In this document: positions 52,164-60,425 of the stretch, piece after piece
How positions within the stretch are numbered: position 1 is the stretch's first letter
Layout of the letters: every line of letters begins with the position of its first letter
Origin: an uncultured Prevotella sp.
GTDB lineage: Bacteria > Bacteroidota > Bacteroidia > Bacteroidales > Bacteroidaceae
Reading direction: 5' to 3'
Assembly: GCA_900553595.1 (NCBI GenBank)
Contig: USEC01000004.1
Coordinates: 11,488-75,487, forward strand
Length of the DNA stretch: 64,000 nucleotides
Made by a program: the position numbers and the translations under genes
The notes under the pieces: generated by a model
What the model saw: only the letters and a program-made list of their open reading frames with translations
Databases searched by the model: none
Told to the model about the DNA's origin: nothing

Positions 52164-52171
52164 TATCTTTG
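52164..52171 (+). promoter_or_regulatory. Candidate -7 element for the fucose operon
   Basis: TATCTTTG matches TAnnTTTG, giving a leader of about 125 nt before fucI. No clear -33 box, and I see no known riboswitch in the leader. Confidence 0.5.
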
Positions 52172-52301
52172 TCGCACCGGTTGGCAAGTAGCTGCGACAC
52201 AAGCCGCACGACACCTGCCAAAGCCATAAGACAATCTACAAACCACCCCATAAACTTTTGAAACAAAACATTTACTTTAAATCATAAAACACAACAAAGA
52301 C

Positions 52302-54077
52302 ATGAAAAAGTATCCCAAAATTGGAATCCGCCCCACCATTGACGGTCGTCAGGGAGGTGTGCGTGAAAGCCTTGAAGAAAAGACAATGAACCTTGCAAAG
52401 TCTGTTGCAAAACTCATTTCCGAAAACTTGCGCAACGGCGACGGCTCTCCCGTTGAGTGCGTCATCGCCGACACCACAATAGGACGCGTGGGCGAAAGCG
52501 CCGCATGCGCCGAGAAGTTCGAACGCGAAGGCGTTGGCTCCACCATCACAGTGACATCATGCTGGTGCTACGGTGCAGAGACAATGGACATGAACCCGCA
52601 CTGGCCGAAGGCTGTATGGGGATTCAACGGAACAGAACGTCCGGGTGCCGTGTATCTGGCAGCAGTGCTCGCAGCACACGCACAGAAGGGTCTGCCCGCA
52701 TTCGGCATCTACGGACACGACGTGCAGGACCTTGCCGACGACAGCATTCCTGCCGATGTGGCAGAGAAGATTCTGCGCTTCGCACGCGCCGCTCAGGCCG
52801 TGGCTACAATGCGCGGAACATCCTATCTGTCAATGGGTAGCGCATGTATGGGTATCGCCGGTTCCATCGTCAATCCCGACTTCTTCCAGGAATACCTCGG
52901 AATGCGCAACGAAAGCATCGACCTTACAGAGATTATCCGCCGCATGACAGAAGGCATCTACGACCCCGTGGAGTTTGAAAAGGCCATGGCATGGACACGC
53001 GAACACTGCATGACAAACGAAGGCGAAGACATAAGCAACCGCCCCGAAAAGGCAAAGACACGCGAAGAGAAAGACCAGGACTGGGAATTCATCGTCAAGA
53101 TGATGATGATAATGAAGGACCTCATGCACGGCAACCCGCGTCTGGAGGAACTCGGATACAAGGAAGAGGCCATCGGACACAACGCCATCGTAGGCGGCTT
53201 CCAGGGACAGCGTCAATGGACCGACTTCTATCCTAACGGCGACTATCCAGAGGCTCTCATGAACACTTCGTTCGACTGGAACGGTCTCCGCGAACCCATC
53301 ACACTCGCTACCGAGAACGACGCAGGCAACGGTGTGGCCATGCTCTTCAACCATCTGCTCACAGGACGTGCACAGATATTCTCCGACGTGCGCACATACT
53401 GGAGCCCGGAGGCTGTGAAGCGCGTCACAGGCAAGGAACTCACAGGCCGCGCAGCCGGCGGTATCATCCACCTCATCAACTCCGGCGCAACGACACTCGA
53501 CGGTTCCGGCGCCGCTACCGACGCTGAAGGCAACCCCGTAATGAAACACTTCTGGGAAATGACCGACGCCGATGTGGATGCATGTCTGAAGGCTACGACA
53601 TGGTATCCCGCCAACCGCGACTACTTCCGTGGCGGTGGTTTCTCTTCAAACTTCCTGACAAAGGGCGGCATGCCGGTCACAATGGTACGCCTGAACTTCG
53701 TGAAAGGTCTCGGTCCGGTGCTCCAGCTCGCAGAAGGATGGACTGTCGATATCGACCCGGAAATCAACGAAATACTCGACAAGCGCACCGACCCGACATG
53801 GCCTACAACATGGTTCGTGCCACGCACATGCGACAAGGCACCGTTCAAGGATGTCTATTCAGTGATGAACAACTGGGGAGCCAACCACGGAGCCATCTCC
53901 TACGGACACATCGGAGCCGACCTTATCACCATGTGCTCAATCCTGCGCATACCCGTATGCATGCACAACGTGGAGGACGAACGCATCTTCCGCCCGGCAG
54001 CATGGAACGCATTCGGTATGGACAAGGAGGGCGCCGACTTCCGCGCATGCAAGAACTACGGCCCAATCTACAAGTAA
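52302..54077 (+). CDS. fucI: L-fucose isomerase
   Basis: FucI converts L-fucose to L-fuculose in the cytoplasm, using Mn2+. The 591-residue protein equals the E. coli enzyme in length. Typical segments are FQGQRQWTDFYPNGDY (300-315), ATEND with the metal ligand E338, and FSDVRTYWSP with D362. The numbering is one more than the E337/D361 I recall for E. coli. It is the first gene of the fucose cluster, before a small membrane protein, fucO and fucP. Confidence 0.95.
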   Translation: MKKYPKIGIRPTIDGRQGGVRESLEEKTMNLAKSVAKLISENLRNGDGSPVECVIADTTIGRVGESAACAEKFEREGVGSTITVTSCWCYGAETMDMNPHWPKAVWGFNGTERPGAVYLAAVLAAHAQKGLPAFGIYGHDVQDLADDSIPADVAEKILRFARAAQAVATMRGTSYLSMGSACMGIAGSIVNPDFFQEYLGMRNESIDLTEIIRRMTEGIYDPVEFEKAMAWTREHCMTNEGEDISNRPEKAKTREEKDQDWEFIVKMMMIMKDLMHGNPRLEELGYKEEAIGHNAIVGGFQGQRQWTDFYPNGDYPEALMNTSFDWNGLREPITLATENDAGNGVAMLFNHLLTGRAQIFSDVRTYWSPEAVKRVTGKELTGRAAGGIIHLINSGATTLDGSGAATDAEGNPVMKHFWEMTDADVDACLKATTWYPANRDYFRGGGFSSNFLTKGGMPVTMVRLNFVKGLGPVLQLAEGWTVDIDPEINEILDKRTDPTWPTTWFVPRTCDKAPFKDVYSVMNNWGANHGAISYGHIGADLITMCSILRIPVCMHNVEDERIFRPAAWNAFGMDKEGADFRACKNYGPIYK

Positions 54078-54119
54078 ACAGTAATCGGTCAGTTGTAAAT
54101 TCCATTACATGACAAACCT

Positions 54120-54395
54120 ATGAATCTGGCAGCGAGCATTGCGTTATTCGTATCAGGAGTGGTCCTCTTTACAGTAATCGCCCTTGTCAAGTCAAGCTAC
54201 GGCGACTGTCTGAAGAAGATTCATCCACTCATATATTTTATTGCAGGACTGTCTCTTTGCTGCATCCTGTTTCCACCGGAAAGCATCAGAGACACGCCAC
54301 AATACGGAGAACGCATGTTCACTGCCTTCATGGTGTTCATTCTTACCTGCATACTGACAACCGTGTCAGGGCAGAAAAGAAAGGAAGACGACTGA
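54120..54395 (+). CDS. Small membrane protein in the fucose cluster, 91 aa
   Basis: I do not recognise a family. The 91-residue protein has three predicted membrane helices (about 4-24, 36-52 and 66-85), a short loop with KSSYGDCLKKIHP, and a charged tail KRKEDD. There is no signal cleavage site. It lies between fucI (42 nt) and fucO (24 nt) in the same direction, so it is very likely cotranscribed. A role in fucose transport or in holding a cytoplasmic enzyme to the membrane is possible but unsupported. Confidence 0.65.
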   Translation: MNLAASIALFVSGVVLFTVIALVKSSYGDCLKKIHPLIYFIAGLSLCCILFPPESIRDTPQYGERMFTAFMVFILTCILTTVSGQKRKEDD

Positions 54396-54419
54396 AACAA
54401 AACTACAAAACCTACATTT

Positions 54420-55574
54420 ATGACAAGAAGATTTATTCTCAACGAAGTATCCTACTTCGGACCCGGAGCACGCAAGGAACTGCCCGGAGAAGTGCGCCGG
54501 CTCGGACTGCACAAAGCTTTCGTATGCACCGACAAAGACCTCATCAAATTTGGAGTGGCACAGAAAGTGCTCGATGTGCTTGAAGAAGCAGGAATACCAT
54601 ACGAAGTGTTCAGCGAAATAAAGCAGAACCCCACAGTGACAAACGTGAAAAAGGGTCTGGAAGCATACGCAAATTCAGGTGCCGACTTCATCCTCGCCAT
54701 CGGCGGAGGCTCAAGCATTGACACAGCGAAGGCAGTAGGCATCATAACCAACAACCCTGAGTTCGCAGACGTGGTTTCGCTCGAAGGCGTTGCCGACACG
54801 AAACACAAGGCAGTGCCAATCATCGCCTTGCCGACAACAGCAGGAACAGCAGCCGAAGTGACCATAAACTATGTCATAACCGACGAGGAGAACGAGAAGA
54901 AGATGGTGTGCGTCGATCCTAACGACATCCCTGCAATCGCCATTGTCGATGCAGAACTCATGTACACCCTACCACGTTCGCTCACAGCGGCAACCGGACT
55001 CGACGCTCTAACACACGCCATCGAAGGACTTATAACCAAGGGCGCATGGGAAATGAGCGATATGTTTGAAATAAAGGCTATCGAAATGATTGCCAGACAC
55101 CTTGAAACAGCAGTGAACGAACCCACCAATGCCGAAGCACGCGACGGTATGGCAGTGGCACAATATATTGCAGGTATGGCATTCTCGAATGTCGGTTTGG
55201 GCGCAGTGCACGGTATGGCACATCCGCTCGGAGCCATCTTCGACATACCACACGGTGTTGCCAACGCCCTGTTGCTGCCCATCGTGATGGAATACAATGC
55301 TCCTGCCGCTCTCGACAAGTATGTCACCATAGCCAAGGCAATGAGTGCCTACACCGAAGGCATGACACGCGAAGAAGCAGCCAAGGCTGCCGTTGATGCC
55401 GTAAGACAGCTCAGCATCCGTGTAGGCATACCTCAGCACCTCGCCGAACTGGGTATAAAAGAGACCGATTTGCCACGACTCGCAAAGGCAGCCTACGCTG
55501 ATGTCTGCACGCCCGGCAACCCACGCGAAGTGACAGAAAACGACCTTCTGGAACTCTACAAGAAGGCTTACTAA
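54420..55574 (+). CDS. fucO: Lactaldehyde reductase (1,2-propanediol oxidoreductase)
   Basis: FucO is an iron-dependent group III alcohol dehydrogenase that reduces L-lactaldehyde to L-1,2-propanediol during anaerobic fucose use. The 384-residue protein has the NAD motif GGGSSIDTAK (95-104). The iron ligands appear as D195, H199 (GLDALTHAIEG), H264 and H278 (GAVHGMAHPL, IPHGVANALL). The context after fucI supports the lactaldehyde substrate. A good terminator follows, before fucP. Confidence 0.92.
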   Translation: MTRRFILNEVSYFGPGARKELPGEVRRLGLHKAFVCTDKDLIKFGVAQKVLDVLEEAGIPYEVFSEIKQNPTVTNVKKGLEAYANSGADFILAIGGGSSIDTAKAVGIITNNPEFADVVSLEGVADTKHKAVPIIALPTTAGTAAEVTINYVITDEENEKKMVCVDPNDIPAIAIVDAELMYTLPRSLTAATGLDALTHAIEGLITKGAWEMSDMFEIKAIEMIARHLETAVNEPTNAEARDGMAVAQYIAGMAFSNVGLGAVHGMAHPLGAIFDIPHGVANALLLPIVMEYNAPAALDKYVTIAKAMSAYTEGMTREEAAKAAVDAVRQLSIRVGIPQHLAELGIKETDLPRLAKAAYADVCTPGNPREVTENDLLELYKKAY

Positions 55575-55583
55575 AACAAACAT

Positions 55584-55620
55584 AGTTGGGGTGCACCACA
55601 ATACGCGCCCCAACTTTTTG
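55584..55620 (+). terminator. Intrinsic terminator between fucO and fucP
   Basis: AGTTGGGG (55584-55591) pairs with CCCCAACT (55608-55615), with flanking GC pairs in the loop, followed by a T run to 55619. It lies inside the cluster, so fucP would need readthrough or its own promoter; none is clear. Confidence 0.85.
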
Positions 55621-55638
55621 CATTTATAAAACCAAGAA

Positions 55639-56964
55639 ATGAAAAATAAGAAAGAGTCTATCCTGACAAAAGATGGAGTAAGCTTCATCCTACCGTTCAT
55701 ACTCATCACATCATGCTTCGCATTGTGGGGATTTGCCAACGACATAACCAACCCGATGGTAAAGGCTTTCTCCAAAATATTCCGTATGTCGGCGACAGAC
55801 GGAGCCTTGGTTCAGGTGGCATTCTATGGCGGCTACTTCGCAGTGGCATTCCCTGCCGCCATCTTCATACGCCGTTACAGCTACAAGGCAGGCGTCCTGG
55901 TAGGCTTGGGACTTTACGCCTTGGGCGCATTCCTGTTCTATCCGGCAAAGGCGATAGGCGAATACTACCCGTTCCTCGTTGCCTATTTCATCATGACATG
56001 CGGCCTTTCGTTCCTTGAGACATCAAGTAACCCATACATTCTGTCCATGGGTTCGGACGAAACAGCCACACGTCGCCTCAATCTGGCGCAGTCGTTCAAT
56101 CCGATGGGGTCGCTTCTCGGAATGTTCGTTGCCATGAATTTCATCCAGGCAAAGCTCAATCCGCTTGACACGGCATCGCGTGCGAATCTCAGTGATGCGG
56201 AGTTTGCTGCGGTGAAGGACTACGACCTCTCCATACTCATAGGTCCATACCTCGCCATCGGCATTGTCATTCTGGTGATGTTCCTCGTCATTCTGTTTGC
56301 AAAGATGCCCAAGAACGGCGACAAGAACCATGAAATAAACTTCCTGCCGACACTCCGCCGCATCTTCCGCATGCCACACTACCGTGAAGGAGTGATTGCC
56401 CAGTTCTTCTATGTAGGCGTGCAAATCATGTGCTGGACATTCATCATACAGTACGGCACACGCATCCTCATGGCCGAAGGAATGCAAGAACAGTTGGCAG
56501 AGGTGACTTCGCAGAAGTACAATATCGCCGCAATGGTGATATTCTGCTGCTCGCGTTTCATCTGCACATTCATCCTTCGCTATCTCAACGCAGGTCAGTT
56601 GCTTATGATTCTCGCCATCGCAGGAGGCATACTCATCTGTGGTGTGATAGGATTGCAGAACATTTACGGTCTGTATTGCCTTGTAGGTGTGAGCGCATGC
56701 ATGTCGCTTATGTTCCCGACGATATACGGAATAGCACTCACCGGACTTGGCGATGATGCCAAATTCGGCGCCGCCGGACTCATAATGGCAATCCTTGGCG
56801 GCAGTGTCCTGCCCCCGTTGCAGGCCATGATTATCGACTTGAAGACCGTTGCAGGTATTCCTGCCGTGAACGCGTCGTTCATTCTGCCATTCATCTGCTT
56901 CGTGATTATCGCCATTTACGGCTGTCGCACGAAGATGCGCAGCAAAGGTCTGCTGAAGAACTGA
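55639..56964 (+). CDS. fucP: L-fucose:H+ symporter
   Basis: FucP is an inner-membrane sugar:proton symporter of the major facilitator superfamily. The 441-residue protein has about twelve membrane helices. Family segments are FALWGFANDITNPMVKAF (about 26-43) and the inter-half loop around ETSSNPYILSMG and NLAQSFNPMGSLLG. Specificity for L-fucose follows from the neighbours fucI and fucO; other FucP-type carriers take glucose or galactose. It ends in a strong bidirectional terminator. Confidence 0.9.
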   Translation: MKNKKESILTKDGVSFILPFILITSCFALWGFANDITNPMVKAFSKIFRMSATDGALVQVAFYGGYFAVAFPAAIFIRRYSYKAGVLVGLGLYALGAFLFYPAKAIGEYYPFLVAYFIMTCGLSFLETSSNPYILSMGSDETATRRLNLAQSFNPMGSLLGMFVAMNFIQAKLNPLDTASRANLSDAEFAAVKDYDLSILIGPYLAIGIVILVMFLVILFAKMPKNGDKNHEINFLPTLRRIFRMPHYREGVIAQFFYVGVQIMCWTFIIQYGTRILMAEGMQEQLAEVTSQKYNIAAMVIFCCSRFICTFILRYLNAGQLLMILAIAGGILICGVIGLQNIYGLYCLVGVSACMSLMFPTIYGIALTGLGDDAKFGAAGLIMAILGGSVLPPLQAMIIDLKTVAGIPAVNASFILPFICFVIIAIYGCRTKMRSKGLLKN

Positions 56965-56991
56965 CGCTGATTTTGCTTTAGAAACAAATAT

Positions 56992-57040
56992 AAAAGGAAA
57001 GTCCTGTGGTTTACTTTGTGAATCACAGGACTTTCCTTTT
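56992..57040. terminator. Bidirectional terminator between fucP and HAD gene
   Basis: Bases 56992-57008 pair perfectly with 57024-57040 (17 bp) around a 15-nt loop, with A and T runs on the two sides. Confidence 0.92.
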
Positions 57041-57068
57041 CAATTCATCAAGGGTTTGGACAATGCCG

Positions 57069-57803
57069 TTACAAATCGGAATCGGCAACTATTTCATCCC
57101 AGATTGCACACAAATCGGTCATTCGTTGCAACACGATGTCGGCTCCTTCATCCGCCAAAGCAGCGTCAGGCAGCGGTCCACTGTTTATTGCTACGGTGAA
57201 AATGTCGGCTGCCACGCCAGCCCGTACACCGAGCGGTGCGTTCTCAACGACAATTCCTTGCCACGGTTTCAAGCCGCCGGCTTTCGCCAATCCCATCAGA
57301 TATGGGTCGGGAGCAGGCTTTCCCCGCTCCACATCGTAGGCTGTCACGATATGGTCTTCGGTCAGGAACCCGTCGAAATCATCAAGCAGACGCTTTATAA
57401 GCGGACGCTGACCACTGCCCGTAACCACTCCCACCGTCATGCCGGCAGCGGTTATTTTCCGCATCATCTCATACACTCCGGGAAATATTTCAGCCACCGG
57501 CATATTGTGAAACAGTTCCGTCTTCACATCATACATGCGCTGCGCTTCCTCCAGAGAGATTTCCTTACCCTGCTGTTCCTGCACGAAATGGCGTATGGTG
57601 TCAATGCCTCTGGCTCCCTCCGTAGCATAAGAATCGGCGGCGGTGAAATGTATTCCGAAGTGTTTCATGGCTTCCTGCCACGCCACTGCATGGTTGGGCA
57701 TGGAGTCATAAAGCACTCCATCCATATCAAAGAGCACCACACTTGGAGCAAAACGAGCATAGCCGTGTGCCGATTTGTATTGTCTTATTGCCTCTTCTAT
57801 CAT
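57069..57803 (-). CDS. HAD-family phosphatase (beta-phosphoglucomutase-like)
   Basis: From the ATG at 57803 the cytoplasmic protein has 244 residues. Its nucleophile motif is LFDMDGVLYDS (D26, D28). A helical cap follows, then motif II VVTGSG and the lysine/aspartate motif GKPAPDP and VVENAPLGVRAG. It belongs to HAD subfamily I with a helical cap, near beta-phosphoglucomutase and sugar phosphatases; the true substrate is unknown. The longer frame begins within the pgi terminator, so the ATG at 57803 is preferred. It follows pgi on the minus strand after that terminator. Confidence 0.85.
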   Translation of the reverse strand: MIEEAIRQYKSAHGYARFAPSVVLFDMDGVLYDSMPNHAVAWQEAMKHFGIHFTAADSYATEGARGIDTIRHFVQEQQGKEISLEEAQRMYDVKTELFHNMPVAEIFPGVYEMMRKITAAGMTVGVVTGSGQRPLIKRLLDDFDGFLTEDHIVTAYDVERGKPAPDPYLMGLAKAGGLKPWQGIVVENAPLGVRAGVAADIFTVAINSGPLPDAALADEGADIVLQRMTDLCAIWDEIVADSDL

Positions 57804-57813
57804 TTTCCAATTG

Positions 57814-57854
57814 AAAAAACGGACTGCCAAATGAATGTCTCAAATAGCAGTCCG
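57814..57854 (-). terminator. Intrinsic terminator of pgi
   Basis: CGGACTGC (57820-57827) pairs with 57847-57854. On the minus strand six Ts follow the stem. It includes the upstream in-frame ATG of the next gene. Confidence 0.88.
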
Positions 57855-57877
57855 CTTTGATTTTTTAATCGTATTTA

Positions 57878-59236
57878 TTACTTTTCTTCAGCCAAACGCT
57901 TCTGCATGGCTTCGCTTTCAGCCTCATATCCAGGCTTGTTGAGCAGAGCGAACATGTTCTTCTTGTAAGCCTCCACACCCGGCTGGTTGAACGGATTCAC
58001 GCCAAGTACGTTGCCACTGATGCCACAAGCGAGTTCAAAGAAGTAGATAAGCTGACCGAGAAAGTACTCGTTGAGCTGCGGAACGCTTACGCGGATGTTA
58101 GGAACGCCACCATCCACATGAGCCATACGGGTTCCGAGTTCTGCCATCTTGTTCACATCATCGACGCGTTTGCCTGCAAGGAAGTTCAAACCATCAAGGT
58201 TTTCGTCGTCGTGCGGGAAGAGAACAGACTCGTTAGGAGTCTCAATGCTCACCACAGTCTCGAAGATTGAACGCTCACCTTCCTGAATCCACTGACCCAT
58301 TGAGTGCAAATCGGTGGTGAAATCGCATGATGCCGGGAAGATGCCCTTACCATCCTTGCCTTCCGACTCACCGTAAAGCTGCTTCCACCACTCGCTCATG
58401 AAATGGAGTTTCGGCTGATAATTCACCAGAATCTCTATCTTCTTGCCAGCCTGCTCATAGAGAGCGTTGCGCACGGCAGCGTAGATTGCGGCAGGATTCT
58501 CGTCGAACGGCACATCCTTTCCGGTAGATTTCTCCATGTCGGCAGCACCGCTGATGAGCGATTTGATGTCGAATCCGGCAACAGCGATAGGCAGCAAGCC
58601 CACCGGAGTGAGTACAGAGAAGCGTCCGCCGACATTGTCGGGGATGACGAATGTCTTGTAACCCTCCTTTGTCGCAGCCGCACGGGCAGCACCCTTATGT
58701 GCGTCTGTGATTGCAACGATAACATCCCTTGCCTCCTCTTTGCCTCGCTGCTCTTCGCACTGCTTCTTCAAAAGGCGGAAAGCAAGAGCCGTTTCCGTTG
58801 TCGTTCCCGACTTAGAGATATTGATAACGCCAAACTTCTTGTCCTTCAGGAAGGCTGTAAGTTCGGCGAGATAGTCCTCACCTATATTGTTTCCGGCAAA
58901 TACAATTGTCGGGTTCTTCTTGTCGTTGATGAGCCATGAGAATGAGTTTCCAAGAGCTTCTATCACGGCACGCGCTCCAAGGTAGCTGCCACCGATACCT
59001 GCAACGACCACCACCTCACACTTTTCACGCAGTGTGTCGGCAACGCTCTGGAGTTCGGCGAGGAATTCCGGTGTCACCGATGAAGGCAGATGCAGCCATC
59101 CCAGAAAGTCGTTTCCGGGGCAGGTGCCGTTTTCAAGTGCTTCATGTGCAGCGATTACCTGGGGTTCATAGGCTTTTACAGCGCCCTCACTAAGGAACTG
59201 GGCAGCCTTTGTAATGTCTAAACTAATACTTTTCAT
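57878..59236 (-). CDS. pgi: Glucose-6-phosphate isomerase
   Basis: Pgi interconverts glucose-6-phosphate and fructose-6-phosphate. The 452-residue protein has the shorter bacterial form. GIGGSYLGARAVIEAL (about 80-95) binds the substrate, ISKSGTTTETALAFR (about 138-152) is the SIS-domain signature, and NVGGRFSVLTPVGLLP (about 200-215) is typical. It comes after gpsA on the minus strand with an 82-nt gap. Confidence 0.96.
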   Translation of the reverse strand: MKSISLDITKAAQFLSEGAVKAYEPQVIAAHEALENGTCPGNDFLGWLHLPSSVTPEFLAELQSVADTLREKCEVVVVAGIGGSYLGARAVIEALGNSFSWLINDKKNPTIVFAGNNIGEDYLAELTAFLKDKKFGVINISKSGTTTETALAFRLLKKQCEEQRGKEEARDVIVAITDAHKGAARAAATKEGYKTFVIPDNVGGRFSVLTPVGLLPIAVAGFDIKSLISGAADMEKSTGKDVPFDENPAAIYAAVRNALYEQAGKKIEILVNYQPKLHFMSEWWKQLYGESEGKDGKGIFPASCDFTTDLHSMGQWIQEGERSIFETVVSIETPNESVLFPHDDENLDGLNFLAGKRVDDVNKMAELGTRMAHVDGGVPNIRVSVPQLNEYFLGQLIYFFELACGISGNVLGVNPFNQPGVEAYKKNMFALLNKPGYEAESEAMQKRLAEEK

Positions 59237-59318
59237 TTTTCTGACTATTTATGTATTTTGAGTTTACAAGTCCTTAAACCTGTCTTCAACCGATTCTGTC
59301 CGGGTAATGAAAACAATC

Positions 59319-60314
59319 TTATCGGAAACTGTCGGTGAGCAGTTTTATCTCTATCTGCGGGCTGATGCGTTCGTAGAGTATGTTATAAACGGCATCGAGT
59401 ATGGGCATATTGACATGCAGATGGCGGTTTTTCTCCTTCATGCATTTTGTTCCGAAGAATCCTTCCGCAATCATTTCCATCTCTATCTGCGCGCTCTTCA
59501 CGCTATATCCCTTGCCAATCATTGTTCCGAAGGTGCGGTTGCGCGAGAATTTGGAGTAGCCCGTCACAAGCAGATCGCCCAGATAAACGGAGTCATAGAC
59601 GCTGCGTTCAATCGGATTGATGGCTGTAAGGAAGCGCGACATCTCCTGCACGGCGTTAGATATGAGCACCGCCTGGAAGTTGTCGCCATACTTCAATCCG
59701 CTACAGATGCCCGAAGCTATGGCATAGACATTCTTGAGTACGGACGAATATTCGATTCCTATGACATCCGAGCTCGTCTTTGTCTTGATGAATTCCGAGT
59801 CGAGCACATCGCAGAAAGCCTGTGCCTTCTCCAGATCGCAGCATCCCACGGTGAGATATGACAGGCGTTCAAGAGCCACTTCCTCGGCATGTGAGGGTCC
59901 GCCGATGCACGCAAGGTTCTCGTTCGGCACATCATACACCTCATGGAAATACTCCGAGCAGGCGAGATTGTCGTCGGGTACGAGTCCCTTTATAGCCGTG
60001 ACAATGAACTTGTCGCGCAGCCTTGTCTTGAGTTTCTTGAGGTGGTTTTTCAGATAAGGCGACGGCACCACGAACACAAGCGTGTCGTAAGCCTCGACAA
60101 TGCGGTTTATGTCACTTGAGAAGAATATCTCGTCCGTATTGAAATGGACGCTTGTGAGGTAATTGGGGTTATGGCTGATGCGCTTGAATTCCTCTATGCT
60201 GTCGTCGCGCCGCATATACCACCCGATGTGATGGGTGTGCCCTATCACGATCTTGGCTATCGCAGTCGCCCAACTGCCACCGCCAATTACGGCTATTTTA
60301 CCACAATTAAACAA
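59319..60314 (-). CDS. gpsA: Glycerol-3-phosphate dehydrogenase [NAD(P)+]
   Basis: GpsA makes sn-glycerol-3-phosphate from dihydroxyacetone phosphate for phospholipid synthesis. The 331-residue protein has the dinucleotide motif IAVIGGGSWATAIAK (7-21). VTAIKGLVPD (about 102-111), GGPSHAEEVA and a C-terminal domain with LKNVYAIASGICSGLKYGDN carrying the catalytic lysine follow. No ATG is available in frame; translation most likely starts at the TTG at 60314-60312 (MFNCGKIAVIG). It lies between lysS and pgi. Confidence 0.93.
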   Translation of the reverse strand: MFNCGKIAVIGGGSWATAIAKIVIGHTHHIGWYMRRDDSIEEFKRISHNPNYLTSVHFNTDEIFFSSDINRIVEAYDTLVFVVPSPYLKNHLKKLKTRLRDKFIVTAIKGLVPDDNLACSEYFHEVYDVPNENLACIGGPSHAEEVALERLSYLTVGCCDLEKAQAFCDVLDSEFIKTKTSSDVIGIEYSSVLKNVYAIASGICSGLKYGDNFQAVLISNAVQEMSRFLTAINPIERSVYDSVYLGDLLVTGYSKFSRNRTFGTMIGKGYSVKSAQIEMEMIAEGFFGTKCMKEKNRHLHVNMPILDAVYNILYERISPQIEIKLLTDSFR

Positions 60315-60425
60315 TTTGCTTATGTCTAATGGTTAATATTCAATGCTGTGCCACAAGTCTTTGCACGCACCAAAACGAAATCAGCAGGCCGCGCCGATGA
60401 CGGTGCGACCTGCCATTCACTATTG

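Noticed and set aside
52172..52301. Possible riboswitch in the 130-nt fucI leader
   Set aside because: No known riboswitch core or clear terminator/antiterminator pair could be seen.
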